A stretch of 64,000 nucleotides of DNA from an uncultured Eubacteriales bacterium (GCA_900318495.1 ONLA01000001.1:62001-126000), one strand, 5' to 3'; counted from the first letter of the stretch, positions 27,203-35,806 are shown. The notes: generated by a model not told the origin, from the sequence alone. Made by a program: numbers and translations.

Positions 27203-27875
27203 ATCCCATCAACTCCAAAGCCTCGTGAGCCGCCTGCTGTTCTGCTTCCTTCTTGCTGCGTCCGCCGCCCTTGCCTATTACATTGCTGTTGAGGTGAACC
27301 TCAACCACAAAATGCTTGTTATGGTCGGGACCGCTTTCCGCCACAAGAACATACTCCAGCTTTTCACCCGGATTTTTTTGTACAATTTCCTGCAGTGTAG
27401 TTTTGTAGTCCTTGTTTCTTTTGGCTTTTGAACTTTTTATAGCCGGGATAACAAAATTAAGAATATGCTTTGAAGCAGGTTCGTAGCCGCCGTCAATGTA
27501 AATCGCAGCTATTAAAGCCTCAAAAGCGTCCGATAAAATCGAAGGTCTTTCAGCTCCGCCGTTATTTCGCTCGCCCTTGCTGAGAATAAGGTATTTTCCC
27601 AAATCTATACTTTTCGCGAAGTCGAAAAGTGATTTTTCGCACACAAGCGAAGCCCTCAGCTTTGTAAGCTCACCCTCCGGCAATTCGGGGCAATGCTTGA
27701 ATATGTAGTCTGAAACAACAATCGAAAGCACCGCGTCGCCCAAAAACTCGAGCCTTTCGTTGTATTTAATATGCCGTGATTTTCTTTCCTTAGCGTAGGA
27801 GGAATGTGTGATTGCCTCCTTCATCAAAGCCTTATCCTTAAACTGATACCCTATTTTTCTTTCTAACTCATCCAT
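27198..27875 (-). CDS. rnc: Ribonuclease III
   Basis: RNase III cuts double-stranded RNA in rRNA and mRNA processing. The 225-residue protein has the catalytic signature NERLEFLGDAVLS, the second acidic cluster in SDAFEALIAAIYIDGG, and a C-terminal double-stranded RNA-binding domain (about residues 155-223) ending GKGGGRSKKEAEQQAAHEAL. Its ATG shares a base with the plsX stop (TAATG). The usual acpP gene is absent between plsX and rnc. Confidence 0.97.
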   Translation of the reverse strand: MDELERKIGYQFKDKALMKEAITHSSYAKERKSRHIKYNERLEFLGDAVLSIVVSDYIFKHCPELPEGELTKLRASLVCEKSLFDFAKSIDLGKYLILSKGERNNGGAERPSILSDAFEALIAAIYIDGGYEPASKHILNFVIPAIKSSKAKRNKDYKTTLQEIVQKNPGEKLEYVLVAESGPDHNKHFVVEVHLNSNVIGKGGGRSKKEAEQQAAHEALELMGY

Positions 27876-28870
27876 TACATATCACCAGATGCAAGACTTG
27901 AAGATATTTCGTCAATTGCGTTGCCCTTTACATAATTCATAGAAAGCTCTACCGCGTTTTTAAGCGTTACAGCCTTTGAGTCGCCGTGTGCCTTAAACAC
28001 AGGCTTTGATGAACCGAGTATCGGTGCTCCGCCGTATTTATTGTAGTCAAACTTGGTTTTTAATTCCTTAATATCGCTCATTGTGAGCAAAGCCGCAAGC
28101 TTGCCCTTTGCGCTGTCCGAAAACATATGCTTTATCTTTTTCATAAGGGTAATAGCCACGCCCTCATAGGTTTTCAAAATCAGGTTTCCCGTAAATCCGT
28201 CGCAAACGAACACGTCGCAGACACCCTTGGGCACATCTCTGCCCTCTACATTTCCGACAAAATTTAAATTACTGTCCTTCAACAGCTGATAGGTTTCGCG
28301 GTAGAGCTCGGTTCCCTTCTGCTCCTCGGTGCCGACGTTGGCAAGACCGACACGGGGATTTTTTACCTTCATTACCTTTTCCATATAAACAGCGCCCATA
28401 AGCGCGAACTGATACAGCATTTCGGGACGCGCGTCAACATTGGCTCCGCCGTCAAGCAGCATAAAAAATCCGTTTTCGGTAGGAAGAACGGGAGCAAAAG
28501 CCGTGCGCTTTATTCCCTTTATTCTTCCGGCAATGGTTGTGGCGCCGACGCAAAGCGCTCCGCTGTTTCCGCAGCTGATAAAAGCCTGTCCTCTGCCTTC
28601 GTTAAGCAGGCGGAATCCGACAGCCATCGAGCTGTTTTTCTTGGTTTTTCTGACGGCAAGAGGGTCGTCCTCCATTGTGATTACCCCGTCGCAGTCCTCT
28701 ATTTCAATATTATCAAGCGAGATATTGTTTTCTTTTGCCACACGTTTTATCTCAGCTTCGTTTCCTGTAAGTATAATCTCAGCGCCAAGCTCCTTAACGG
28801 CAAGGGCGCTGCCCCTGATTATTTCAAGAGGAGCGTTGTCGCCGCCGAAAGCATCAATGATTATCTTCAT
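27875..28870 (-). CDS. plsX: Phosphate acyltransferase PlsX
   Basis: PlsX converts acyl-ACP to acyl-phosphate for phospholipid synthesis by PlsY. The protein begins MKIIIDAFGGDNAPLEIIRG and contains SMAVGFRLLNEG, FISCGNSGALCVGA, LDGGANVDARPEML and VCDGFTGNLILKTYEG, all characteristic of the family. I use the ATG at 28870, overlapping the trmFO end by 17 bases; the frame extends to a GTG at 28879 that lacks support. The length is 331 residues. Confidence 0.96.
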   Translation of the reverse strand: MKIIIDAFGGDNAPLEIIRGSALAVKELGAEIILTGNEAEIKRVAKENNISLDNIEIEDCDGVITMEDDPLAVRKTKKNSSMAVGFRLLNEGRGQAFISCGNSGALCVGATTIAGRIKGIKRTAFAPVLPTENGFFMLLDGGANVDARPEMLYQFALMGAVYMEKVMKVKNPRVGLANVGTEEQKGTELYRETYQLLKDSNLNFVGNVEGRDVPKGVCDVFVCDGFTGNLILKTYEGVAITLMKKIKHMFSDSAKGKLAALLTMSDIKELKTKFDYNKYGGAPILGSSKPVFKAHGDSKAVTLKNAVELSMNYVKGNAIDEISSSLASGDM

Positions 28871-30179
28871 ACTGACCACCGTTTAAAAAATTTTGTAAGT
28901 CATTTAAAGCGCGTTGCGCATATGCCTTACCTCGTTCTTTTTTATCCCTCGGTCTGTTTTCAAGCTCGGGAAGAACTCCGAAGTTCGCTCCCATCGGCTG
29001 AAACTTTTTCACACCGGGGTTTGAAATATAACGTGAAAGCGCACCGATCATTGTTGTATCAGGCAAGGTTACGGTTTGCCTTTCAAGCAAAAGGTTTAAC
29101 GCGTTTATGCCCGCCATTATTCCGGAAGCCGCGCTTTCCATATACCCCTCTACGCCGGTAATTTGTCCGGCGAAAAGCAGTTTTTTATTTTCTTTAACAG
29201 AAAAATCAGAATTAAGTATTTTCGGAGAACAAAGAAAGGTATTGCGGTGCATAACTCCGTAGCGTACAAACTCCGCCTTGTGAAGCGCCGGAATCAGCGA
29301 GAACACACGCTTTTGCTCCGGAAACTTCAAATTAGTTTGAAACCCCACGAGGTTATACATACTTCCCGCGGAATTCTCCTTGCGAAGCTGCAAAACCGCC
29401 CACGGACGGTGACCTGTTTTCGGATTAACCAAACCAATGGGCTTCATCGGTCCGAACCTGAGCGCGCCTTCTCCTCTTTGCGCCAACACCTCAACAGGCA
29501 TACAGCCTTCATAAACCTTGGGATTGTTAACGTCAAAATCATGCAGAGGAGCGCGTTCGGCGTTTATCAGCCCGGTGTGAAAGGCTTCGTACTCTTCCTT
29601 GTTCATCGGGCAGTTTATATAGTCATCCTCGCCGCCGCGGTCATAGCGCGACGCGCAAAAAGCATATTCCATATCAACGCTTTCACCTGTGACGATGGGA
29701 GCCGCCGCGTCAAAAAAGGAGAGGGAATCGCCGAAAAGCTTTTCAATCTCAGCCGCGAGCGCGTCGGAGGTAAGAGGCCCCGTCGCTATAACAGTAACAG
29801 CGTCTGACGGAACCGAAGTTATCTCCTCATTTATTACTGTAATATTGGGATGACTTTTAATTCCCCCGGTGACAAGCCCTGCAAAAATATCGCGGTCAAC
29901 CGCGAGCGCTCCGCCTGCCGGAACGGTGCATTTGTCGGCGCATTTCATCAAAAAGGAATCCAAACGCCTCATTTCCTCCTTAAGCAGACCGGCGGCGCTT
30001 TCAATGCGCATAGCTTTTAAAGAATTTGAGCACACCAACTCTCCGAACAAATCGGATTTATGCGCGGGAGTTTTCTTTTTCGGCTTCATTTCATAAAGCC
30101 TGACTTTGATTCCGCGGTTTGCGATTTGCATTGCCGCTTCACATCCGGCAAGTCCCGCGCCTATTACGTTAATATACAT
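28854..30179 (-). CDS. trmFO: Folate/FAD-dependent tRNA (uracil-54-C5)-methyltransferase
   Basis: TrmFO makes ribothymidine at position 54 of tRNA using methylene-tetrahydrofolate and FADH2. The FAD-binding Rossmann motif INVIGAGLAGCEAA is at the N-terminus, followed by the family marker CSNSLKAMRIESAAGLLKEE. The C-terminal half shows GQITGVEGYMESAASGIMAG. The length of 441 residues is standard. Its ATG shares one base with the topA stop, and the dprA-topA-trmFO order is conserved in Firmicutes. Confidence 0.97.
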   Translation of the reverse strand: MYINVIGAGLAGCEAAMQIANRGIKVRLYEMKPKKKTPAHKSDLFGELVCSNSLKAMRIESAAGLLKEEMRRLDSFLMKCADKCTVPAGGALAVDRDIFAGLVTGGIKSHPNITVINEEITSVPSDAVTVIATGPLTSDALAAEIEKLFGDSLSFFDAAAPIVTGESVDMEYAFCASRYDRGGEDDYINCPMNKEEYEAFHTGLINAERAPLHDFDVNNPKVYEGCMPVEVLAQRGEGALRFGPMKPIGLVNPKTGHRPWAVLQLRKENSAGSMYNLVGFQTNLKFPEQKRVFSLIPALHKAEFVRYGVMHRNTFLCSPKILNSDFSVKENKKLLFAGQITGVEGYMESAASGIMAGINALNLLLERQTVTLPDTTMIGALSRYISNPGVKKFQPMGANFGVLPELENRPRDKKERGKAYAQRALNDLQNFLNGGQYEDNH

Positions 30180-32269
30180 TATTTATCTTCCGTTTTTTCC
30201 GTCTTTGTAAAGCCGCAGCCGTCCGCAGCGCAGAACAGCGAGGGCTTCTTTCCTTTTTTCTTATAGAGAATTTGTCCGCACTGAGGACACTTTTCGTTTG
30301 TAGGCTCGTTCCAGCTTACAAAGTCACAGTCGGGATAATTTGAGCAGCCGTAAAAAACACGCTTGCTCTTTGTATGCTTTACAATAACGTCGCCGCCGCA
30401 CTTTGGACAAGACGCGCCTGTTTTTTCAACGTACTTAACTATATTTTTGCACTCGGGATAACCGGGACAGGCAATAAACTTTCCGTAGCGGCCAACCTTC
30501 ACAACCATTTTTCTGCCGCATTTGTCGCAGACAATATCGGTTTCATCCTCTTTAAGCTTTAGCTTAACTCCGTCCATTTCGGATTTTGCTTCCTTCAGGG
30601 TTTTTTCGAAATCTCCGTAAAATTCGTCCAACAGCTCGTTCCACTTAACCTCTCCGCTTTCAACGCTGTCGAGCTCGTCTTCCATTTGAGCGGTAAACTT
30701 AACGTTTACAATCTTAGGAAAACGCTCCTTCATCAGCTTTGTAATAACCTCGCCGAGCTCGGTGGGCACAAGGCTTTTGGCTTCGCGCTTTACATACTCC
30801 CTGCCGGTAAGAGTGGTAATTGTCGCGGCGTACGTGGAAGGTCTGCCTATTCCGTACTCCTCAAGCGTCTTAATCAGCGACGCTTCGGTATACCTTGCCG
30901 GCGGTTGTGTAAAGTGCTGATTCTTTTTAAGCTCCTTACACCTTACAGGCATATTTTTTTCAAGAGGAGGAAGTTGGGAAGCCTTTTCCTCAGCCTCGTC
31001 CCTGCCTTCCGTATACAGCGCGGTAAAGCCGGGGAAATCGACATAGTAACCCGACGCCTTGAATGTATAACCGTTTGCCTCGATTTCCGCCTGAGTGGTC
31101 TTTTGGATACACTCTGCCATCTGCGAAGCTGTAAATCGGCTCCAAATAAGCTTATAAAGCTTGTACTGGTCTGTTGTAAGACTGCTTTTTATTTTGTCAG
31201 GCTCAAGCGACGGCATGGAAGGTCTGATAGCTTCGTGTCCGTCCTGAGCGTTATTTCTTGATTTAAAGAACCTGGGCTTTGCCGGAAGATAATCATTGCC
31301 GTAGGTTTCAGCGATGTATTTTGTAACCTCGTCAATGGCAACATTGGAAATTCTAAGTGAATCAGTACGCATATAAGTGATAAGACCTGTCGCTCCCATT
31401 CCCTGAATGTCAACGCCTTCGTACAATTCCTGGGCAACCCTCATTGTACGCCGTGACTGAAAGCCCAGCTTTCTCGACGCTTCCTGCTGCAGGGTTGAGG
31501 TGATAAACGGAGGAGCCGGGGATTTTTTCCTGGTTCCCTTTCTTACCTTTGTAACGATATAATCAGCGCCCTGCAGGTCGGCTTCAATCTTATCCGCCTG
31601 TTCCTGATTAGTAATCTTTATTTTTCCGTTCGCGTCGGAATAAAGTGTAGCGGCAAAAGACTTTCTGCTTCCTTTGGGAATAAACTTTGCGTCAATTGTC
31701 CAGTATTCCTCAGGTTTAAACTTGCGGATTTCGTTTTCGCGGTCAACAATAATTCTGAGCGCTACAGACTGAACGCGTCCGGCGGAAAGACCGCGGCGGA
31801 TTTTTTGAGAAATAAACGGACTTAGCTTGTAGCCTACAAGTCTGTCAAGAATTCTTCTTGCCTGCTGAGCGTTAACAAGGTCGTTGTTAATCGAGCGCGG
31901 ATGCGCCATACCGTTTTGCACGCCGGTTTTGGTAATTTCGTTAAATTCCACACGCTGGGAATAATCCTCGGGCAAGCCGAGAATATACGCCAAATGCCAT
32001 GAAATTGCCTCGCCTTCGCGATCGGGGTCGGTCGCGAGATACACGCTGTCACTTTCGGACGCGAGCTTTTTCAAATCTTTTACAAGCTTTTCTTTGCCCT
32101 TTATAATATCGTATTTCGGAGCAAAGCCGTTTTTTATATCAACGCTGAGACGTGCCTTGGGAAGGTCGCGCACATGACCCATCGAAGCCACAACCTCGTA
32201 ATTATTTCCCAGATATTTTTTGATTGTCTTTGCTTTTGCAGGAGACTCTACAATTACTAAATCTGACAT
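30179..32269 (-). CDS. topA: DNA topoisomerase I
   Basis: This type IA topoisomerase relaxes negative supercoils. The TOPRIM domain is at the N-terminus (LVIVESPAKAKTIKKYLG, with ATDPDREGEAISWH), the active-site tyrosine near residue 300 is in GLITYMRTDSLRIS, and three four-cysteine zinc ribbons end the protein (CDKCGRKM...CPGYPEC, CPKCGGDV...CSNYPDC, CPQCGQI...CAADGC). The 696-residue length is typical of Firmicutes. It follows dprA by ten bases. Confidence 0.98.
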   Translation of the reverse strand: MSDLVIVESPAKAKTIKKYLGNNYEVVASMGHVRDLPKARLSVDIKNGFAPKYDIIKGKEKLVKDLKKLASESDSVYLATDPDREGEAISWHLAYILGLPEDYSQRVEFNEITKTGVQNGMAHPRSINNDLVNAQQARRILDRLVGYKLSPFISQKIRRGLSAGRVQSVALRIIVDRENEIRKFKPEEYWTIDAKFIPKGSRKSFAATLYSDANGKIKITNQEQADKIEADLQGADYIVTKVRKGTRKKSPAPPFITSTLQQEASRKLGFQSRRTMRVAQELYEGVDIQGMGATGLITYMRTDSLRISNVAIDEVTKYIAETYGNDYLPAKPRFFKSRNNAQDGHEAIRPSMPSLEPDKIKSSLTTDQYKLYKLIWSRFTASQMAECIQKTTQAEIEANGYTFKASGYYVDFPGFTALYTEGRDEAEEKASQLPPLEKNMPVRCKELKKNQHFTQPPARYTEASLIKTLEEYGIGRPSTYAATITTLTGREYVKREAKSLVPTELGEVITKLMKERFPKIVNVKFTAQMEDELDSVESGEVKWNELLDEFYGDFEKTLKEAKSEMDGVKLKLKEDETDIVCDKCGRKMVVKVGRYGKFIACPGYPECKNIVKYVEKTGASCPKCGGDVIVKHTKSKRVFYGCSNYPDCDFVSWNEPTNEKCPQCGQILYKKKGKKPSLFCAADGCGFTKTEKTEDK

Positions 32270-32279
32270 TAAATTCCTC

Positions 32280-33533
32280 CTACTTTAATTTGAATTTTCT
32301 TCCGACGGCAGCTTCCGCAAGTCCGCTGATTTCAAGGTATGACAATGTACTTAACACCTTGAAAACGGGCATTTTTAAATCGGAAGCAATTTTGTCAATA
32401 TGAACAGGCTCGCCGGAAAGATAATCATATACCTTCTTTTGAGTTTCGGTAAGCCTGACGTCAGGCTTGTGCGCAGGCTTATCTTCGTTTTTGGTTTCCT
32501 TTTTATTTAAATTGTTAACGGAAGCTTTTTGAGCATCGGATTTCGCGGTGCTTCGGGCAGCGGCTTTGCGTGGTGAACGTCTCGCTTCTTTCACGGGAAT
32601 AGCGTTTATATCCGCAAGCGATATATCGTCAAAGTCAACTTCATCTTCCGTTACATATATATTATCAAATTCCGCTAAAATATCCATAAAATCGGTTACA
32701 GGAATAGCGGAGCCCTCTTTTATTCTTGAGTTGGAGCCGCTGTTTTTGGGACTGTTGTTGCCTAAAAGTGCGAAAACCTCCCTGCCCATTTCAAGAGCAA
32801 GGTTAGCTGTAATTAATGAACCGCTTTTTTCACCTGATTCAATAATAAGCAATCCGTCACAAAGGCCGGCAATGATTCTGTTCCTTGCCGGAAAATGAAA
32901 AGGATACGCCTCGGTAAAAGGAGGGTATTCGGAAATCACAACGCCTTTTCGTGTTATGTCCTCCCTCATTTTTGAGTTGCCGGGCAAATACGGATGATTA
33001 ATTCCGCAGCCGCGAACACAAATTGTCACACCGCCTGCCGCAAGCGAGCCTCTGTGCCCCGCGCAGTCCACCCCGAGCGCTCCTCCGCTGACGGTAGCAA
33101 CTCCGCATTTTGCGAACGCGTAAGCAAACTGATAAGCGTTCCTTGTTCCGTATGATGAAGCACAACGGGTTCCGACTATGCCGATTACAAGCCGGTCGTC
33201 AAAAATATCGGTATTGCCCCACATATAAAGCACGGCAGGAGGAGAATAAATATTTCTCAGTTTTTCGGGATAAAAATCATCCTCAAGCGTGGCTACGGAA
33301 TAATTAAGCCTTTGGCAATCCGATATGATTTTGCCGGAAACCGACAGCGGAAGCTTTTCAAGCCTTGATATATCAGCCGAAGAAAGAATTCCGCTTAATC
33401 TCCACTCACGCTCGCCGCCTTCGGCAAATGTGCTGATATTGTCATACAATTCGTGCAGCCTGCCGAACTTTGGATTGTTATATCCGAGACACTGCGTTAA
33501 CCAAATCCAATATTTTGCGTTTTCTGAAATCAT
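32280..33533 (-). CDS. dprA: DNA processing protein DprA/Smf
   Basis: DprA loads RecA on incoming single-stranded DNA in transformation. The Rossmann-like core has IGIVGTRCASSYGTRNAYQFA, SGGALGVDCAGHRGSL and PFHFPARNRIIAGLCDGLLIIE. A 90-residue polar, lysine-rich linker separates it from a C-terminal winged helix (about 360-417, TQKKVYDYLSGEPVHIDKIA). The ATG at 33533 overlaps the upstream rRNA methyltransferase stop as ATGA. With this start the length is 417 residues. No other competence gene is in this run. Confidence 0.95.
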   Translation of the reverse strand: MISENAKYWIWLTQCLGYNNPKFGRLHELYDNISTFAEGGEREWRLSGILSSADISRLEKLPLSVSGKIISDCQRLNYSVATLEDDFYPEKLRNIYSPPAVLYMWGNTDIFDDRLVIGIVGTRCASSYGTRNAYQFAYAFAKCGVATVSGGALGVDCAGHRGSLAAGGVTICVRGCGINHPYLPGNSKMREDITRKGVVISEYPPFTEAYPFHFPARNRIIAGLCDGLLIIESGEKSGSLITANLALEMGREVFALLGNNSPKNSGSNSRIKEGSAIPVTDFMDILAEFDNIYVTEDEVDFDDISLADINAIPVKEARRSPRKAAARSTAKSDAQKASVNNLNKKETKNEDKPAHKPDVRLTETQKKVYDYLSGEPVHIDKIASDLKMPVFKVLSTLSYLEISGLAEAAVGRKFKLK

Positions 33534-34312
33534 TTTGTCATTTCCCAAATAAGAATGGCAGCGGCTGCGGACGCGTTAAGCGACTCCGCTTTGCCGCTCA
33601 TAGGAATTGTAATTTTACGGTCGCAGGAGCTTACGGTTTGCGGCTTTAATCCGTTCCCTTCGTTCCCTATTACGGCGACGCAGGGCAAGTCGAATTTCAC
33701 CTCGGTTAAAAGCTCCGCGTTTGAGTCAACAACCGCGGCATATGAATTAAGCTCCTTGTTTTCGCTTAAAAAATCTGCGATTGAATCACAAATAATAAAC
33801 GGAATTCTGAAAACCGCGCCCATACTGCCCCTTACAACCTTTGGACTGTAAATGTCGCAGCAGTCAGCGGACATAATTACACCCGAAACTCCGAAAGCCT
33901 CGCAGCTTCTTAAAACAGTACCCAAATTGTTTGGATCCTGCATATTATCGAGCGCGATAAATTTTCCGTTAACTTTTATTGTATCAAACTGACAGCTTTT
34001 GTCAAGTGTTTTTATTACGCAAAGAAACCCCTGCGGGTTTTGAGTGTCGCTGATATACTCAAAAAGCTCAGGCGTAATGGTAAAACTGTTTTTGCAGTAA
34101 TCACTCAGCTTTTCGTACTCACAGCTGTTTTTTTCCGCGGCTTCTCCGGTAACAAACAGCGTTTCTATTTCCGCTCCGCTGAGCATTGCGTCAACGCAAA
34201 TTCGCACGCCTTCGGCAATAAAAAATCCGGTTTTTCTTCTGTACTTCGCGCTTTTTTTGAGTTTTACAGCGTTTTTTATGTGTTTATTGTCTTTGCTTGT
34301 CAAAATAGGCAT
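33530..34312 (-). CDS. TrmH/SpoU-family RNA 2'-O-methyltransferase (RlmB-like)
   Basis: This SPOUT methyltransferase probably 2'-O-methylates a ribose in rRNA or tRNA. The N-terminal substrate-binding domain (about 1-95) starts LTSKDNKHIKNAVKLKKSAKYR. The knotted catalytic domain shows ALDNMQDPNNLGTVLRSCEAFG, VVRGSMGAVFRIPF, VIGNEGNGL and the final IPMSGKAESLNASAAAAILIWE. The exact target position cannot be told from sequence. It has AGGAGA before its ATG and no room for a separate promoter after the rplT terminator. Confidence 0.9.
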   Translation of the reverse strand: MPILTSKDNKHIKNAVKLKKSAKYRRKTGFFIAEGVRICVDAMLSGAEIETLFVTGEAAEKNSCEYEKLSDYCKNSFTITPELFEYISDTQNPQGFLCVIKTLDKSCQFDTIKVNGKFIALDNMQDPNNLGTVLRSCEAFGVSGVIMSADCCDIYSPKVVRGSMGAVFRIPFIICDSIADFLSENKELNSYAAVVDSNAELLTEVKFDLPCVAVIGNEGNGLKPQTVSSCDRKITIPMSGKAESLNASAAAAILIWEMTK

Positions 34313-34330
34313 TACATTCTCCTAAAACAG

Positions 34331-34356
34331 TAAAAGCGTTTGGGAAACCCAAACGC
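34331..34356 (-). terminator. Intrinsic terminator of the infC-rpmI-rplT operon
   Basis: A perfect nine-base-pair stem (34336-34344 with 34348-34356) with a three-base loop is followed on the minus strand by CTTTTACTGTTTTAG. It lies 46 bases past the rplT stop and just before the RlmB-like gene, which may depend on read-through. Confidence 0.85.
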
Positions 34357-34401
34357 GTTCACAGTTAATAAATTTATACTGATTCCTGATAGAAAGTAGA
34401 C

Positions 34402-34830
34402 TTATATTTTGCGAGGATATTTTTCGCAAGACAAGGCGAAGGACGCGGCAAGGCTGGCGCCTTGCAAGGACGACAACGCATAAGCGTTTTTAGCCTGTTC
34501 AACAAGTGATGTGAAAGCGGCAGGATCGGAAATAGCGATCTCTGAAAGCATCTTGCGGTTAAGTGTGATGCCTGCCTTTTTGATGCCGTTCATAAATGTT
34601 GAATAGTTTGTGCCGTTAGCCTTGCAGGCAGCCGAGATTCTTGTAATCCAAAGACGGCGGAAATCTCTCTTTCTCTGCTTACGGCCAATATAAGCATAAT
34701 TGCCGGACTTCATTACCGCCTGTTTAGCCATCTTAAAGTGTTTGGATTTCGCACCCCAGTAGCCCTTGGCAAGCTTTAATGTCTTTTTCCTTCTTTTGCG
34801 AGTCATCATCGCACCTTTTACTCGTGCCAT
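34402..34830 (-). CDS. rplT: 50S ribosomal protein L20 with repeat-derived C-terminal extension
   Basis: L20 is an early 23S rRNA-binding assembly protein and, in other bacteria, a translational or transcriptional autoregulator of its operon. Residues 1-117 align with normal L20 ([58 protein letters not shown]). The family normally ends near residue 118; here translation continues for about 25 residues ([20 protein letters not shown], then PRKI). That tail is encoded by a 49-base dispersed repeat at 34432-34480 plus the following 30 bases. The reading frame is intact and the operon terminator still follows. Confidence 0.96.
   Translation of the reverse strand: MARVKGAMMTRKRRKKTLKLAKGYWGAKSKHFKMAKQAVMKSGNYAYIGRKQRKRDFRRLWITRISAACKANGTNYSTFMNGIKKAGITLNRKMLSEIAISDPAAFTSLVEQAKNAYALSSLQGASLAASFALSCEKYPRKI
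34432..34480 (-). repeat. Dispersed 49-base repeat, copy 1 (inside rplT)
   Basis: In the minus sense this segment starts TGCGTTGTCGTCCTTGCAAG and ends CGCCTTG. It matches 45795-45843 at 44 of 49 positions. An internal stem CAAGGC/GCCTTG is visible. The homology stops sharply at both ends, and outside the repeat the two loci are unrelated. Confidence 0.8.
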
Positions 34831-34872
34831 TATATATTACCTCCGTTGTTTTAAATTAAATGTGAAACGTAA

Positions 34873-35070
34873 TTATTTGTAAGGAATAAGACGCTTCATT
34901 TGTGGGGTATTTGTTCTGTCAGCAATAACTGTCTGACGGAGACCTCTTTTACGCTTTCTTGTCTTTTTATTCAAGATGTGGCTTTTGTTAGCGTGAGCGC
35001 GTACAACTTTACCGTTCTTAGTAAGTTTAAATCTTTTTTTAGCACCGCTGTGTGTTTTAATTTTAGGCAT
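34873..35070 (-). CDS. rpmI: 50S ribosomal protein L35
   Basis: This 65-residue basic ribosomal protein begins MPKIKTHSGAKKRFKLTKNG, the L35 hallmark, and ends MKRLIPYK. It lies between infC and rplT in the conserved infC-rpmI-rplT operon, 21 bases after infC. Confidence 0.97.
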   Translation of the reverse strand: MPKIKTHSGAKKRFKLTKNGKVVRAHANKSHILNKKTRKRKRGLRQTVIADRTNTPQMKRLIPYK

Positions 35071-35091
35071 TTTTATATCCTCCCTATTAAA

Positions 35092-35616
35092 TTACTTATT
35101 TGACTTTGGCGCAAGAAACATCAGCATATTACGGCCTTCAAGCTTAGGGGCTTTTTCAACAACAACAGCGTCACCGCACGCGTCGGCAAAACGCTTCATT
35201 GTGTCAAGACCGATTTCGGGATGTCCCATCTCGCGTCCTCTGAAGCGGATTGATACCTTAACCTTGTCGCCGTGCTTAATAAACTTAAGAGCATTGTTAA
35301 GCTTGGTGTTAAAATCATGAGTGTCAATGTTAAGCGAAAGGCGTACTTCCTTTATATCGACAATATGCTGATTTTTCCTTGCTTCCTTTTCCCTTTTAGC
35401 CTGTTCAAAGCGGTATTTGCCGTAGTCCATAATTTTACAAACAGGCGGATTGCTTTGCGGAGCAATCTTTACCAAATCAAGGTTTTTCTGCTCTGCGATT
35501 TCAAGAGCCTGCTTTGATGACATAATACCAAGCTGTTGACCGTCCGAGCTGATTACTCTCAGCTCTTTATCTCGGATTTCTTCGTTAATCTGAATGTTGT
35601 TTGTTTTCTTGCCGAT
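35092..35616 (-). CDS. infC: Translation initiation factor IF-3, ATC start
   Basis: IF-3 binds the 30S subunit, prevents premature 50S joining and checks the start codon and initiator tRNA. The N-terminal domain includes QINEEIRDKELRVI and GIMSSKQALEIAEQKNLDLVKI; the C-terminal domain contains VKVSIRFRGREMGHPEIGLD. I place the start at an ATC at 35616, nine bases after GGAGG, giving 174 residues. No ATG, GTG or TTG lies between that ribosome-binding site and the conserved core. A longer frame to 35733 runs through the leader and its terminator and is not credible. Non-standard infC starts allow autoregulation by IF-3 itself. Confidence 0.95.
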   Translation of the reverse strand: MGKKTNNIQINEEIRDKELRVISSDGQQLGIMSSKQALEIAEQKNLDLVKIAPQSNPPVCKIMDYGKYRFEQAKREKEARKNQHIVDIKEVRLSLNIDTHDFNTKLNNALKFIKHGDKVKVSIRFRGREMGHPEIGLDTMKRFADACGDAVVVEKAPKLEGRNMLMFLAPKSNK

Positions 35617-35640
35617 GGTTAAGCACCTCCAAAGTTCGTG

Positions 35641-35678
35641 TAAAAAACAAATGCGGACAGAAACACATCCGTCCGCAT
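35641..35678 (-). terminator. Leader terminator (attenuator) upstream of infC
   Basis: An eight-base-pair stem (35651-35658 with 35671-35678), a 12-base loop and a TTGTTTTTTA tract in the minus sense lie between the infC promoter and its ribosome-binding site. The position matches the L20/IF-3 leader attenuators known in Firmicutes. The leader of about 155 bases holds further small hairpins (AAGCA...TGCTT), but I could not resolve the antiterminator. Confidence 0.75.
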
Positions 35679-35777
35679 TGCAATACAACAGTAACATATA
35701 CTCAGTCAGTGTATTGACCCGTGCAGACGACACCCCACAGGTGAAAGCATTTCTGCTTTACTTTATTTTACCAAGTT

Positions 35778-35806
35778 ATTATAATACATTATTTTTGTTT
35801 TGTCAA
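35778..35806 (-). promoter_or_regulatory. Perfect consensus promoter of infC-rpmI-rplT
   Basis: TTGACA (35806-35801), a 17-base spacer and TATAAT (35783-35778) lie on the minus strand. The TGA inside the -35 box is the stop codon of the upstream TagF-like gene, so there is no terminator between the two units. Confidence 0.92.

Noticed and set aside
35617..35733. Upstream extension of infC
   Set aside because: It reads through the leader terminator hairpin and lies upstream of the strong GGAGG site placed before ATC; the residues do not resemble IF-3.
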